DNA of 64,000 nucleotides, taken from positions 395,229-459,228 of the forward strand of contig VFFE01007016.1 in assembly GCA_008921705.1 (NCBI GenBank), given 5' to 3'. Shown here in pieces: positions 35,386 to 49,800 of this stretch (position 1 is the first letter of the stretch; each line of letters begins with the position of its first letter). The notes beneath the pieces were generated by a model that was not told the DNA's origin, did no database searches, and saw only the letters and a program-made list of their open reading frames with translations. Position numbers and translations under genes: made by a program. Origin of the DNA: Burhinus oedicnemus (taxonomy: Eukaryota; Chordata; Aves; Charadriiformes; Burhinidae).

Positions 35386-37699
35386 TAGACAGGCCAAGAG
35401 TGTATCTTTGAAGAGTCCCTCCCCACCTATCTATGTCCTATCTCTATGTAGTTCAGATTTGTTTTACGGGCTTTTCAATCGCTCACTTTCACCTTGGTAT
35501 CTCGGGAATCTCTCAGTAGGATAGACTTGCATGTTGCATTTTCAGACTATGCATAAAAGTTAACTTAAAGCTCCAAGGAAATTCTCATTACTTAATACAC
35601 ACGTTAAATTCCCACAGATCACTGAGCTCAAGCATTAAGAAATCTGATAAGCAAACAGATATTAAGAATCAGATATACAAATACACGTGAAGTCCAGTTT
35701 GCCCACTGAAGGCAGCACAACCAGCTAAAAGAAAATCAAGTAGCAAAGCAGGAAAAAAAAACCCCAAACGCTCTCAAGTATTCAGTCAATTACTTTAAGC
35801 CTCCAAGAAAAGGGTTTGTCAATTCAAAACATTCATCTTACATGACAACACAGTCTAATCTACTGTCAGAGCTACTGTCATCCTCAAAGAGAGTGGCAGG
35901 AAAGGGAAGATAACCCATGCTCCGGCCTCGCCGGGATACAGCAGCTCAGGGCTGAAAGAGGAGCAGGAACGGTTTCCAAGGAGAGGAGCCCATTCGGCTC
36001 CTAGGGAGACATTTCTGAATTGTTCAGCTTGCTTCCCTGCATCAATAATTCGTCTTCTACACCTTCCAAAAGTCGGCCTTCAGTGACAACGCTGGAGGAG
36101 GCCGGTCAGGGAGGGTTCAATGAAGGAAACTCGGGCAAGCTGGTGGTTACAATGCAGGCGTTAACACCGATGGCATCAACAGCCCCACGCTCTTCTCCGG
36201 GGGTTGGAACGTGAGCCGACCGCCCCGACCGACAGGCAAGCAGCTCAAATGTGAGACTCGCTTGGAGGAAAAAAATTAGCTACTCAATCTCTAATGAACA
36301 GTCTTTCTCTACACAACAATACCCTCCGCTCTACAAGCAATTAGCAAATCGAAGCGCTCTCTTTGTGGACCCGCATTAATTTAGTCCTCGATGTTGCACA
36401 TTAAATAGCTCATAGGTACGGCACAGCACAGTAGTAGCACCAGCCAAAGCCATAAAATTAAAGCTCGCTTCAAAGAGTTAGGGAAGCAAAATTATGCGTG
36501 CTGCATACTGGGAATAAATCAAAACAACCTTCATTTGGAAACATCATTTTAGTCTTACGCTTTCATCAAAAAACATGATTATCTTAACAGTCACATTAAT
36601 ACAAGGTAGGTACTTTACAAGGGAGAGAAACAAGCAGCACATTCACTACCTCAAATTAAAAAGAGTCATTTTTATTCTTCCTCATCAGGGTGAAAGACCT
36701 GGGAACACACGTAGCTGCCTATTGCAGGGTTGTGCTTTCCCCGCTGTAAAGCCCCACTGCGGGTCCCCAAAGAAGGTCCCTTGTGGGAAGGGCAGCAGCC
36801 CCGCGGGGGGAGAGGGGCAGCTTCAGCTCGGCACAGCTGTAACACAGCTGCAAACCAGGGCGGTTTTACAGCACGCCGAAGCCCACGATACCCTTAGCAG
36901 TATTCCAGACGCAACAGTTGTATGCAAATTCAAGTCAAGTGTGACGACAGGCAAATGTAGGTATAATGTTAATTAATAGCTATTTCAAATTAATTAACTT
37001 CTGAGATAAATTTTTGCCTCTCCTCTTTGAGAAAGTTAACACACAATTTAAATTGACAAGGCTGTATCGGCTTCCAATCGCAGAAATACGCAATCTGATA
37101 CGTTCTAACGTGCCAAATCATTTCAGTTTCCTTGTGCTGGCTGTTCCCCATTCCCCGGGTAATTTCCCAGTAACTTATTTATCTAATCACTTACAAAAGA
37201 AGATATAAGGTGAAGCTCCTCAGCTCAAGCTAGATGGCCTTAATGTGTGGCTAAAGCGTGCTGTGACCTATAACACAGCCCAAGGCAGCGTATCTCATCC
37301 GATGCCCTAAGCTGGGGAAGAAGGACAAAAAAAACCCACAGCATCACCTCGTTCTAGCAGATTCAGGAGATGCAAGGAAAATGTGGTGCATCAGAGGTGC
37401 AGCTGAAATACAGAAGGAAACCCCAAACCGTGGCTGCACTCCCAGGACAATTCTGATACGGAAAGCACTGATTGTAACACTTACAATTCAATCAGAAATT
37501 TAAAAACATATAGCTGTATGCACCACGCTGACGTGCTACACGGAACAATAGAGAAATATCATGAGAATACTTCGAAAAGAAACTTGCAATCCCTAATTCC
37601 CTCACAAAGATATTTTCATAAAATACTGGCTTGTAGTTAAAACAGTAGGAAAACTTTAATTTCGCAAACGCCACAGACAGCTTACTTACTTACGGGGGT

Positions 37700-37900
37700 G
37701 GCGGAGACCGAGACAGGCGTAACTCAGCCACTTGCAGTTAGGCTTCAGTTTATTTGCATACTGTGATGCTGCATATTAAAATACTGTGAGAGCTGAACTG
37801 AAATTTTCATTAGTGTTCAATCTGAAATCTCATCCGTGGGATTCAACTTTCAACAGTTAATGCATGCATTTGCCTGTTTATCCTTTAAAGTTATATATCC
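37700..37900. promoter_or_regulatory. Candidate regulatory block with POU octamer
   Basis: An AT-rich segment with a consensus octamer ATTTGCAT (37752-37759), TGCATATTAAAATA shortly after, and the perfect palindrome ATGCATGCAT (37860-37869) followed by TTTGCC. The spacing and motif density are unlike the surrounding intron. Function is inferred only. Confidence 0.25.
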
Positions 37901-40900
37901 ACTTATACGATGCCAAGCCAGTACCTTCCGCCTGCAACCCATCAGCACACCATTACTGCAGATTGGTAGCAGTACAGTATAGTTTTAGCATCTCTGAAGT
38001 GCACTACAAAATTACCCTGGATTAAACGGTCATTTCTAATTTAAAATATTTTCATGCTTTGTAGATGAAATTACTGATCTTTCACAAAATTGCATCAGTT
38101 GAGATCACAATCAGGAAGACAGTTGAGTATCAGACATTGCTAAATAATTTCCTTGCTGCTTTACAGATGCGATTCTGCTGTTCTCAAGAAAGTTCTCCCG
38201 GCTATAAAATCAAACACGTATCCTTTATGAAGTGGGCAGTAACAGCTACAGTTAAACTCTGGCGTTGTCTCAAAAGCACCAAAACCACCATGTTACCTTG
38301 CAGGAGCTGGATTGGAGGTGGCAGGGGGCTCAGTCTGATGCAAAGGGGAAGGGAAAAATTCCCCAACAACTTTTGAATGTGTTTCAGAAATTTATATACA
38401 GCGAAGTGACACTGACTGACTCGCAGAAAAGCCGCAATGGGCAAAACAGAGACCGTTCCTTACTGACATAATCCATACTATGTGGATAGACTTCCAGCTC
38501 CATGAAAAGCATGTGGCTCAGGCCCCAGCTTATGTGGTTTTCCATGCGATTTAGTCTTTCTTAATTTTACCCCAAACCAGGACACAAAAGACAGGAAACC
38601 AGAATGCCTGTAAGCAAGATGTGCCCGCACCTCCCGGGACGCGTGCTGCCGGGCACCGCAGCACCCGGGGACGGACGGCTACTGCTCTCTGCAGAGGAGC
38701 AGAGGGTGTTTTTCATCAAAAAAGCTGCGGCTTTGAGAACCAGTTTTCTACTGGATGTGATGTGCGGCAGGGGAATGCCGCCCCCAAGTGAGAGAGAAAA
38801 AGCAGCTGGTTACCAAAATGAAGGATGAATAAAGCAAAGGCTCTTGGGTGCTAAACAAAAAAAGGACGCTGCAAATTGAAAAATTGCACAAGTCATAGTT
38901 ATAATTACTGAAGATACAGGGAAAACATCTGCAAGATATGAGATCCTGTCAACACACTATCAAGATTTACTGGACAAAGAGATAATAACCAAACCTTTCT
39001 CTTGCTCTTAAGTCTCAAGGACGGACCAATCTCTCTTCTTCTAAGAGACACAGGCACTTACTGATGTCAAGAATTCTCGACGGTAAGCTTATTATAATGA
39101 AATCAGCCCAAATTCTTGCTGGTTACGCTATGAGAAAGGGGGGTAAACAAAGTCACCGTGGAACAACTGATGCAAGGAAGGTAAGATTTCAAGCAGAAAT
39201 CGCCCACATGCTTATTGCCGGCAAGTCACTTGACCGAGCTTGAAACAAGCTGCCTAGTTCTGCAGCAGCCCGGGTTTTGTTCCCACTCTGCCTCACGACC
39301 GCGGAGAGACCCAGGGCAAGGTACCAAACTCTGAAACTCCTTTTTTCCCCTCCCTCTCTAATGTAAAGATAATACTCACTCTGTAAAACCACCCCAAAAC
39401 CTTTGACCAAAGGTAATCTCTGAGCACAAGGTGCCACTATTGACACAAAACGCGGTGGATGGGTCACTCCACTCGGGTGGTGAAAGGATTAAGCACCATT
39501 TTAAGTGCCGAACTCGAGCACCTCCACGTTCAGAGGTGGCGGTAACCTAATCTCCCTGATCCTCAAAGCAAAGGTGACCTTCACAACTGCAATAAAACGT
39601 AAAACTTGGAGAAAGATTCTCAACTTCTCAACCACCAACACTGTTCGCACACTCTCCCAGGCAGATGCTGTCAGGTGAGGAACACGCTACCAAAGCAAAT
39701 CGGGAGATGGGAAAATGCAGAGCATTATATGCAGGAAAGGATGAGTCCCTGGAGATCGGACAGCCCCATGCCAGACTGAAAGACTGACAAAGAAAGCGGG
39801 TAGGTAGGAAAGTAAGGGGCTCAGGTGTTACCAGATTTTTTCATGTGACAAAAAAGCATCAGATTTGTGAAAAACATCTCAAAACAAGCGCAAGCATTTG
39901 TTGTTTTACTGTCAGAGCTGCAGCCGAGGTTGAGGCGAGATTGAGGGGCAACAGCCGAGCGACTCCTCTCTCCTCCTGTTCTTCCTTGATGCTTTCGTTC
40001 AACACCTTGCTAAGACAGAGCACAGAGACCAAAAGATTAGCACGGCTCTGCTGGGAATAATACACTTCTGCGACAGGTCTCCTTCCCTCCGTCCTAATCA
40101 AGTGGTGCTGCAGCCCCTGGGGAGAGAATACATTGCCAAATAAAAAATGTGAGTTTGCAGCTGCTTCCTCAACAGCAAAGGGCAGCCTGACTGATGAAAC
40201 CCTGCCAAGCCCATCGCTTCCAGCATTATGCAGTCGGCCAGTACAGCGTCTCCCGGACACACACGAGTGACTGCCGGATGCTGATGGACTCTCCAAAGGA
40301 GTCATTTCCCATCCCTGGAATACCCGTCAGAAAAGCCTCTGTCCCTAATATTCTCTTTGTGGGCTCAGAAATATTCCTGCCTCAGAAAAGCAGCTGAGTG
40401 TGCAGTCGTAGCAGGGAGTCCCTTCTCTTTTCCTGCTCCCCCAGCAAAATTTTAACCCCACAGCAGAAAGACAACCTGGCATAAAATCTGTCTGTTGAGG
40501 GATGACCACAAATCTCTTGCCAGGACTAAAACAGATTATTAATATACTAGTGCAACTAAAAAACATTAGGAGAGTATCAGCTCACTCCACAGGGAAATAC
40601 CAAGAGGGAAAGCAATACAAATCATTTGGAGGACACTAAAGAGAATTAATTTCACTGTGCTGTGATCGAATCTCGAAAGCCGAAATGAAGGGATACCTGC
40701 TCCAGACTCTGAAACAAACGTAGCACCTCTGGGAATCTGGTTATTCATTACTATTTCAGTGATCTGAAATCTGGTACTATAAACAATTCTGGGATCCGGT
40801 GAGCACAAAGTTTTCTTCAGGTTGTGTTAACCCTTCTTGACCTGGGAAGCAGTGCTAGAGACTACAAGCAGAAAACACAGTAGCTAATGGGAACAGAACC

Positions 40901-43900
40901 CCTCGCTATTAGATGTAATAACAAAGTTGGTTGGGGAAGGAGGGGAGGAAATGTTTGTGCATGTGATTAATTTTCTGGCAAAATTTTAACTCCAGCAATT
41001 TTTAAATTTTTTTTTTTTGTCTCCTTTAGATTCCCAGTGGAATGCCTTCAGGCTCCAAACCCCCTATCTTGATGACAGCAAACATTAGCACTCACCAAAC
41101 CCAGAAAAAGGGAATCTCAAAAACTAAAAGTGGTGGCTCTATGACAGCCAGTAACTCTACCAACGTGTGAACTCTTCTGCCACTCCTTCCTCCACATTCT
41201 TTCCAGTCCCACCTCCCTGGATCTAGGTTCTGCCCCTGCCAGTTGCCTCCAACTAGGTTTGATAGCTAGAGGGAAAGAAACGAAATTTAGCTGATGAAGT
41301 CTGTAAATTAGTCAACAAAAATGTTCACTCTTATCCATTCATCAGAAAAAATGGTGGAATTACTTCTCTACCTAAAAAAGCCCTTCTAATTTCAGCCCGA
41401 TGAGTCAGCACTGCTGCATCTCATCACTAAGAATGATTCATTGTCACTGCACTTCTCAAAGTCAAGAATAAGGGTTATTCACCCCAATTCACTGTCATCT
41501 CCTAACTACTCTGGATCCAGGCACTGTGTTTGCGTACACTACTGTTATAATGATTTATGTGAGTGTGTCACTTTTAATTTAAAGGTATAAAGAGCTATCG
41601 TCAGTCTACCAACCATAAAGCAACATTTCTTTTCAGTAGGCTGACAGTTGAATACCTGGAAAATATTCTCGCTTGCCAAGAAGGAGAGGTCTCTACACCG
41701 CTGTAGCCTACGGGTGGCAATGCTTCTGAAGACACGAGTGGACGGCCAGTATCTTTGCAGAGAAACACTAATACGTGGTTATGAGTTAAAAGAAGCTTTT
41801 CTGGGGAGTTAGAATCTGAATAGAAATTCAGACAGAAGTGGGATGGATGGAAAGCCTCTGCCCCAAGTGGTGGGGCAGTGGTGGGGAAGACAGTCTAGAC
41901 CCCAGCCAGCAGATCTGTAGTTGGAGGAAACAAAGACTATTTGAAGCTAAGCAGCACCACAGCTGTAGTTTTCTTTTTAGACAAGTCTCCCAATATCACA
42001 GTTGCTTTGATTTACCTTTCTAACTATTAAAACAAGGCTACTGAGCAACTCATACTGACCTCAGCACCCCTGCATACTCAATGGCAGTACCTTCCTGCAA
42101 GCTGCCCAAGGCTGTTTGGCAGCAGGTGATGTGTGGTGATAGTTCAGAAAAGATGTCTTTAATGATGTGTGTGTGCTGTGAGCCCCGTCCCTAACTACAT
42201 CTCACTGCCGTCCCCACAAACACACTCCCAACAGGAGCCCTCAGGCGTGTCGGCACACTTCCCAGTGCAACTGTGGTGAGCCAGCCGGCAAACGCCAACG
42301 GAGAAGTGAAGATCTGTATTTAAATCAAACTTTCTTTCTTCTGGGTTAATTTTAATCTAGTTTGGTCTCTTGTCCTGCTTCTCTGTGCTACTGCACAGGT
42401 TGTGCCAGCTCAAATAAAGGTCAAGGAGGGGTTTAAGCCAGTACTACCCTTGGCTTGCAAAATTATAGCCGGCGTATTTTGCCATCCAGCAGAACAGTGG
42501 GTAAAGTGGCTAAGCCTCAGAGGGTTTCCAACAAATTTCAAACACTCTTGGAAGTTGCTAGGTAACAACGTTCACCTCCCGGACAAGATTGTGCAATGTT
42601 TGCTCTGACAAAGCAACGCTTGTATTGCCCTTGCTTCCGCCCTGGGAACGCGTTTGCTGAGGACCTGTCTCCTCTGCTGCCAGAGTAATTCCAGGCTCTA
42701 GTCTGGGTGTGTAGTCGGATTTTGCTCAATAAAGCAAACATTACATTTCAAACATAGCCATTATAAATTAGCAGAACCTCATTGCTCAATTCCCCTTCCA
42801 GACAGGGATTTCCAAATGTCATAGTGCGCTTAGCACAGCCGACCTGCCCCGACGCTGCTCCAAACGCGACTGACCTAGGAGGGTCCAGAGCAAAGAATCA
42901 AGTCCTATCACGGGAGGCGAGATGACAAAACAAACAGGATAACTGTCCTCCTTCATCCTGTACCGTCTTTTTCTTCTATTATCTGTACAGCACGGTGAAC
43001 AAGGCAACTTGAGCAGAGAGACTCTCCTCTTCGACGCAGAAGATATATTCACACTCGAGGCCAAGCAGGAATGTCATAGCCGTTCTCTGGGTCAGCTCCC
43101 CAGGACTCTGCCTCGTCCTGCTTGTCTTGCCAGGGTGTCACGGCAGGAAGAGGGGAAGAGCAGTACTACTGCTCCAACAGCAGTAAGGGGGGAACAAAAA
43201 AACAGAAAAAACCCCCAAACTAGTACAGCTACTGGCTGCTAAAACCATTTTGCAGAAGCTCTGGCAAATGCAGGGACCCAGTTTAAAACAGTATTTGCGT
43301 TCTAAATCTGTTTTGGAAAAGCCAAAACAACTTTAGTCCTTACCAGTAATACACAGCATTAAAAAAACCTGCAAAGTATCTTTTCTCAACACATACCTAC
43401 CCACAACAAAGAGCTCCTACCCTTGAAGGAGAACGCCAGCACTTACATTTCCAGGCATTGCATAAATCAGTGGTTTCCAGCCTCCTTGCGGACAAGCTTC
43501 ACTTCAAAATCCCTGGCAACGCTCCACCTCTCAGCACGTCCCATGGAGCCGGCGAAAGTCCAGCCGAGTTTATTAATGTAGGTCTCATGCAACATCTCAC
43601 CTGTGATACGCTTGTGTCTCACCCCCAGCTCCTGCCTCATCCTTTGGGATATGCCAGAACAAAGCTCCTGCGCCTCCCCCGCGCCCCGTGAGGCACTGAA
43701 GATGACTAGCACCAACCCTGCTCAACAAAAGGAGACACCAAAGCACAAAGATCACGTTTCCTTTGCAACGCCACACAGGCAGTCACCATTTACAATTAAA
43801 TACTATACTTCATCAATTTTCTTCTACAAATAGAATAGGATTTAGAGCCAGAATTTGCCTTCAGTTGTAGGGGGAAAAAAAAAGGGAGTTAACAGTATCT

Positions 43901-43901
43901 C

Positions 43902-43997
43902 TAGTGGGAGGTGTCCCTGCCCACGGCACGGGGCTGGAACCAGCTGATCTTTAAGGTCCCTTCCAACCTAAACTATTCTATCATTCTATGATTCTAT
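43902..43997 (+). mobile_element. CR1 3'-tail fragment, plus orientation
   Basis: About 95 bp of CR1 tail: TAGTGGGAGGTGTCCCTGCC, GCTGGAACCAGCTGATC and AAGGTCCCTTCCAACCTAAA, ending in ATTCTATCATTCTATGATTCTAT. Three terminal ATTCTAT(G/C)-type units are present. It is strongly 5'-truncated and antisense to MAD1L1. A short A run (43877-43884) precedes it. Confidence 0.94.
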
Positions 43998-46611
43998 CCA
44001 AAGACAGTCCTTAAATTGAAAAAGCAAAAAAATGCTGCAAGATGATGAGTGGAAGCAAAAAATTGTGTAAAATATATTTTTACCACCCTCAAATAAAATC
44101 ACACACCCCTGCACACCATGGTCGTGCTCCTCTAACTTCCTTGAAGAGGAGCAAAACTCTTCTACTTTTGTTTGAGAATTTATTCAAAATAAACAAATCC
44201 CAATAGAATTTAAGCACACTGTAGAGGTTCCAGCAAAAACCATAAAAAAGCAAACAAACTAAAAAGATCCTCTCTTGGCACGCTCTTGAAAGAAGGATTC
44301 ACCATGTTTCTAATTGACTGCCACCGTAGCTTAAATGAATAATCTATAAATAGGCAACAAATGCAAAGCAAGCACTTGAAGGAAACAGCAAGATTTTGGG
44401 TTTTGTTTTCTCTTGTTATTGCTTACTAGTTTGTTGGGAAGGACGTGGCTAACAAGGTAGAAGAAACGTGATAAAAATATAAAGAAACAGAAAACGATGG
44501 GGTGTGGGAAGGAGGGATAAAAAGACATGAAGCCATTCAAATGTATGAAGTACACAAATACGGATCTGCCTCTAGTTTTCCAGAGGACTGAAGGACGAGG
44601 GATGGGAGAAGGCACAGAGCTATGCCAGAGCATCAGTTAGCAACCGTGCCACACTCGAGGTCAACCAGGACAGAGAGAGGAGAGGCAACAGAGGCAGCAT
44701 CTACCGCATGGAAAACACGACACCCAAGCGCGATGCCGACTCCGGGCAGTTCATTCAGACACAGCGCTCAGGCTCGGCGTTATGGTGGAACTGCGTTCTG
44801 CAGGCAAACTCCAGCTGGTGTTTCAACCATGAGTACCCAGGGAAAACATGCTTGTGGCTGAGGATGCCCTGAAGATCCCCACATACCCACAACTTGAAGA
44901 AGGCTTTTACGTTCTCATGAAAGTCTTATCTGAAAACTCAAGCTCCTGTGGGCCATCTGGGACTAATTTCTAGTCTTTTCTACATGTCAGATTCAAAATA
45001 CTATTAAGTGCAGTCATTAAAGTAAAGCACTGGAAGTGTTCGTGCAGCCATCTTGTGGTAAGAGTCATCCAAAACAGGAGTGGACTCAAAACTATTAAAG
45101 TTAAGCAGCCATCCACATCGTAAGAAAAGTGAAAATACTCATGTCGGTGAACAACAGAGCTGGGGGAATCTGAGTAATTTCCAGAGAGGATCTAGTTTCT
45201 GGATAGCATTTGCAGGAAAATGTCTAATAAATTCCATTTTATAATACTGAATAACCATTTCTCAAAGTAACTGGAATTTTTATTTCACAGCTCTTGTTCC
45301 AACCTGTCCGGTCGCTCTCCTCCTCTCTCCCACAGCTAGTCTGACTACCCACAACATTCCCAGTCTCCAGCTTTCCGGCATTCATCAAAGCAGCCAACTT
45401 AATTATCCTTTTTAGTTACTCCTCTGAATCCTATGCTCCTTCTTCGACGCCTGAAGGAGGCTCTCACAGAATCCAAGGAGCAGAAAACCTTCTGGCTTCA
45501 CTTTCCAAGACTAGCTTCAAGGTCCTTCACTGCTCCTGTAGAGTCCTTACTTGCAACTCCATGGCAGATCTTGTCCCAAGCCTGCGGAGTTTGCCAGCGA
45601 GCACCCCAGGACCTCCTCAGAGCCTTCTCCTCTGGGGGGATGGAGGCTTATCCCATGCCAGCTCTGCCCAGATTTACACCTTTCTCAAAGTTAAATTATT
45701 TCCTCCTGTAAGGAGGAGCAGAAGGCTATCAAAATGGCCTGTAATCTAAATTTTCAAACTCCATCAGTTAATATCTTCCCCTACTTTGAAAAGGGTTTGG
45801 AAAGGGTGTGCAAGGGCCAAAAAACCCCAACGGCAGCGACAGGAACAGAAGGAGTAAACAAACCATCCTTGCACAGCACAGGCGTGATACGTGCTCTGTG
45901 CTTGCCAGCTATCAGTTTAATTTTCATTGTAAAACTTGCAGGAGAGTTACTGTGAGGGCAAAGTGCCGGATTAATCAATCTGGGGCTGAAGTCCTTTGTT
46001 TATCCATAAAACAGAGCAGAAGGAACAGAAGCACATATTTCCTTACATTGCCCCATCAGCGCTTCTCGATTTTGGGCTGAAACGATTAACTCCAGAGGGA
46101 GCGCTGCAATTTTATCTTCGGCATGGTCCATTCGTTCCTTGGCCCTTCCGCTGAGACTGCCAACAAAGATGCCAGACAGCGATGATATTTCTGAGATGCG
46201 AGTGTTTATCTTCTCTGAGTGAACCAAACAGCACCTCATTTCAGGAAAGCAATCCAGCAACTCACAATCGCTTCTCGCTCGAGCAAATGCAGACTGAGAA
46301 GGCAAAAGGTGAAACAGCTTGATGGTCCCATTAGGAACCTTTGAGTTTTCTCGCACCTGAATACCTGTCTAGCAAAGCCGTGCTATAGAAACATAAAGAT
46401 GTCCATCTGGCAGGGAAAGGAAAGAAGTCGGAACATATGCCAAGATAATCCCAGTTATTAGCTCCCGCCACAAAGGTACAAGATGCATTGAATGGCTCCT
46501 CCATCGCACAGCATGGGATGGACGCTCTGGTGCTGGAGTTCTATTTCAGAGGCGTGCGCAGGCTCGCTGGTGGATGGGCGCTACAAGGGACACGGTGAGC
46601 ACACACAAGAG

Positions 46612-46868
46612 GAAACAGCCTCAAGTTGCACCAGGGGAGGTTTAGATTGGATATTAGAAAAAACTTCTTCACCAGAAGGGTTATCAAACATTGGACCAGG
46701 CTGCCCAGGGAAGTGGTGGAGTCGCCATCCCTGGAGGTCTTTAAAAGCCGGGCAGACGTGGTGCTGAGGGACATGGGTTAGCGGTGGGTTGGGCAGTGTT
46801 GGGTTGATGGTTGGACTCAATGACCTTAAAGGTCCCTTCCAACCTAGGTGATTTTATGATTCTATGAA
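46612..46868 (+). mobile_element. CR1 3'-end fragment, plus orientation
   Basis: Starts near GGAAACAGCCTCAAGTTGCA and continues with GGGGAGGTTTAGATTGGATA, GCTGCCCAGGGAAGTGGTGG and TCCCTGGAGGTCTTTAAAAG. It ends with GGTCCCTTCCAACCTAGGTGATTTTATGATTCTATGA. It covers the last coding residues and the 3' UTR. It appears closely related to the 3' part of the copy at 50727-51606. It is 5'-truncated and antisense to MAD1L1. Confidence 0.94.
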
Positions 46869-49800
46869 ATCAGGTCAGAGAGCTGAGGTATCCTAAAGCT
46901 GCATTTTCCACTAATGAAATGACCTCTTATAAAAAGGGAATAAACCAGATGATTAGGAAGTGAAGAACACTGCATCAATAAAATTAGAGTAGTCAGAATA
47001 TAATTGCCAAAAGTAGGGTTAGTAACAACCAGCTTTGCAATAATATGTGCCACATACAGTAAAGATCATTGGTTCACGGTCTCTTTACCATTAGGCCACT
47101 TCCCAACTGCGTTGCACAGCCTTGACTTTAAGAAAAATTCAGCGTTTGTGGGCTCTCAAGAGAGACTCCCATGAATTAATACTGATACAGACAGTCATCA
47201 TTTCTTTGCGCACATAAATAATGTACAGGGGCAGTCTATACACAAAGAAGCCTCAAAAATCTCTCCCATTACACAAGATACTTAAAATAACCTCTACAAA
47301 CTAATTACTCTGTTCACGTTCATAGCTACTGGATATACCATTGGGGTTTTTTACATCAATAATACAGTGTAACATATCATCTTTCAAGCTTCTTCTTGAC
47401 TTCCTTTAAAAATTAAAAATATTTAGGTTTAGCAACTCTTCCAAGAAAGTTAGGTTTCCAAAGAAAAATGAGCTGTTTTTACAATTTTCCAAAAGGAAGT
47501 GAAGTTGATGTTACAAGAACTCATGTTTGCGTGTCTGACGTGTGGAATGCAGGCAAGAGGACACGGAATAGATACAAATCAATGCTTTAAACCAGAAATG
47601 AGTCCCCTTTTTAACGTGGTCTTGAATAGAACTGAAATTTGCGTGTACATCTGTCAAAGCTAAGCTCACTATGGCCATTATAGCCATTTAAACAAATTGA
47701 AAACATAAATCAGTTCAATATGTCAAATCGATGTGCCATGCATTTCATATCTATATTACTGTCACCACAGTTGGATTCATGGCACATGTATTGTACAGTA
47801 GCACTGCCTGCTTTATTAAACAGCATAAATAAAATTCAAAAGAAAAATGTTACCACTTGCATTACAGGAAGACTGTGGCTTTTTCCAAAACTGAGGACTT
47901 CCAGTTTGTGTTGCTGAAAAGCTTTTAGCACAATCAAAGCACATTTGACATTAACACTGATTAAAGCAAATAGATAAATTGCAAAGCCTCTGAGAAAACA
48001 GAATTGTTCCTTACAATTTACCTGGACCACCCCTGAACAGAGGAGATCTATATCAGCAGCTTAGTTTTTATTCACAGCTTGGTGAAAATCGCTATCAGCT
48101 GGCTTTTTCACTTATTCTCTTCCCAGCCTTTTCCAAATATTAGTAGGCTAGTCACATTTAAGTAAAAAAAGCAAAAGAGAAAAACAAAGAGAGAACTCCA
48201 GCCACCTTCCTTTAAATTCTGTCCAAGCGATGACTTGCAATGGTGCCGTACTCTAATTCATGACCTTAACGTGAAACCAAACTGGGGAAATGGAGATGCT
48301 GCAGCCCAGGGACAAACCAGTCCATAGGGGAAGACAGGGAGAACGTATGGGAGCGAACACAAGACGTAACTGCGGAGAAGTATGAAGGGTGAATAACTAT
48401 GTATGTTCTGACGTGAAACAATTGCAACCGGCTCTTCCATTTAGGCAGCATTCAACTAACTGTGCTCAAGTGCTATGCTGAACCAGGCTTTTAGACTAAT
48501 TAGTTCCCTGAAGAAACACCTCTTCTACTACTGGTAATTAGGGCCAAAATAAGAAAGAATCAATGGGCTTCAAAAAGAAAACCAAGACAGCAACTACTGT
48601 TGTACTAATTGCCACAATAACCAAAGTATTAAGGGTATTAAAGTGGATCTTACAGTTCTTGCAAACTGCAAAGCGCAGGAGCGTTAGGATCCACAAGAGC
48701 ATGGGAACAAGCTTGCGTTGATGTTGTCTTCTCCGAGCACTTTTTCTGTTTATGTGTTGTAACTATTTGGTAACAGGATTTCAATAAAACTCTGTAGCCG
48801 GAGCCCACAGAAACACAGTGGGCAGAAATGAGTTGAAGCAGAACCATGTAACGAGCCTGCGTAGAGGCCCTGCAGGAAATCTTTGGAATCTTTACAGCGT
48901 GTTTTTAAATAGCAAATAATCATTAAAAATATTAAGCCCTCTTTCTTACAGGAGACTATCATCATGAATTAAAAGATGACACGAAAACACTTACAAATAC
49001 ATACTTTAAATCTTAAATTATGCAGACACTATGTAATTATTCTGAAATGAAGCACTACGAATCACAGAATTCAAATCCAATCATTATAAAAATCAACAAA
49101 TCTCAACAAGTTCAGAACATCTCTTAAGATGCCCAGACAAGCAGCGTTTAATGTCATTAATAACGCAGAGTTAGGGAATAGCTAAAATTTCCGTGGCATT
49201 TTCCATATAAAACATTATCCCAATGTGCAATCTTACATTTTACATTTTTCACAAGATATTGATCTCCTTTGTCCCCTGGAATTGCTCGGTTTCCACAAGC
49301 TGTTAAAGCTTTCATCGATGTGAGAATGCTCCTAAGGACTAGTTCTAATAATTCGGAGACGTTTACCATCAACCTTCAGTCTGTGCCAGCACGGAAGCCT
49401 GAACCACTGATTTAGTCCAAAGAAAGATGAGATGCACTGGCCAGAGAGGACCTCCGGCAAATCCAACAGAAACGAACCCAGTTCCTAGTTTGGAGACAAA
49501 CTGGCCACGACTGGCCAATTTTCCTGTCCCTAATAAGCCAGGCACCAAAATATATTGTGGGTGGTGAGCCATGTATCATGTACCACACACTTCAGGCAAC
49601 TTTGGGCTGGGAGGGCTCCGGAGGATGAGGCACTGCCTCCAACGGAATCCCATCACCACACGGATGAGACCAGTGGGACCTAAAATCACCATGCTTTCCA
49701 GCTTGGAAAAAGATTCAAAAAGGTTAAATCTCTGAATTAAATGCAGAATGCAGTTTGTCTTATTTGTTGAATGTTTCTCTAACATTGGGGGGAAAAAAAG

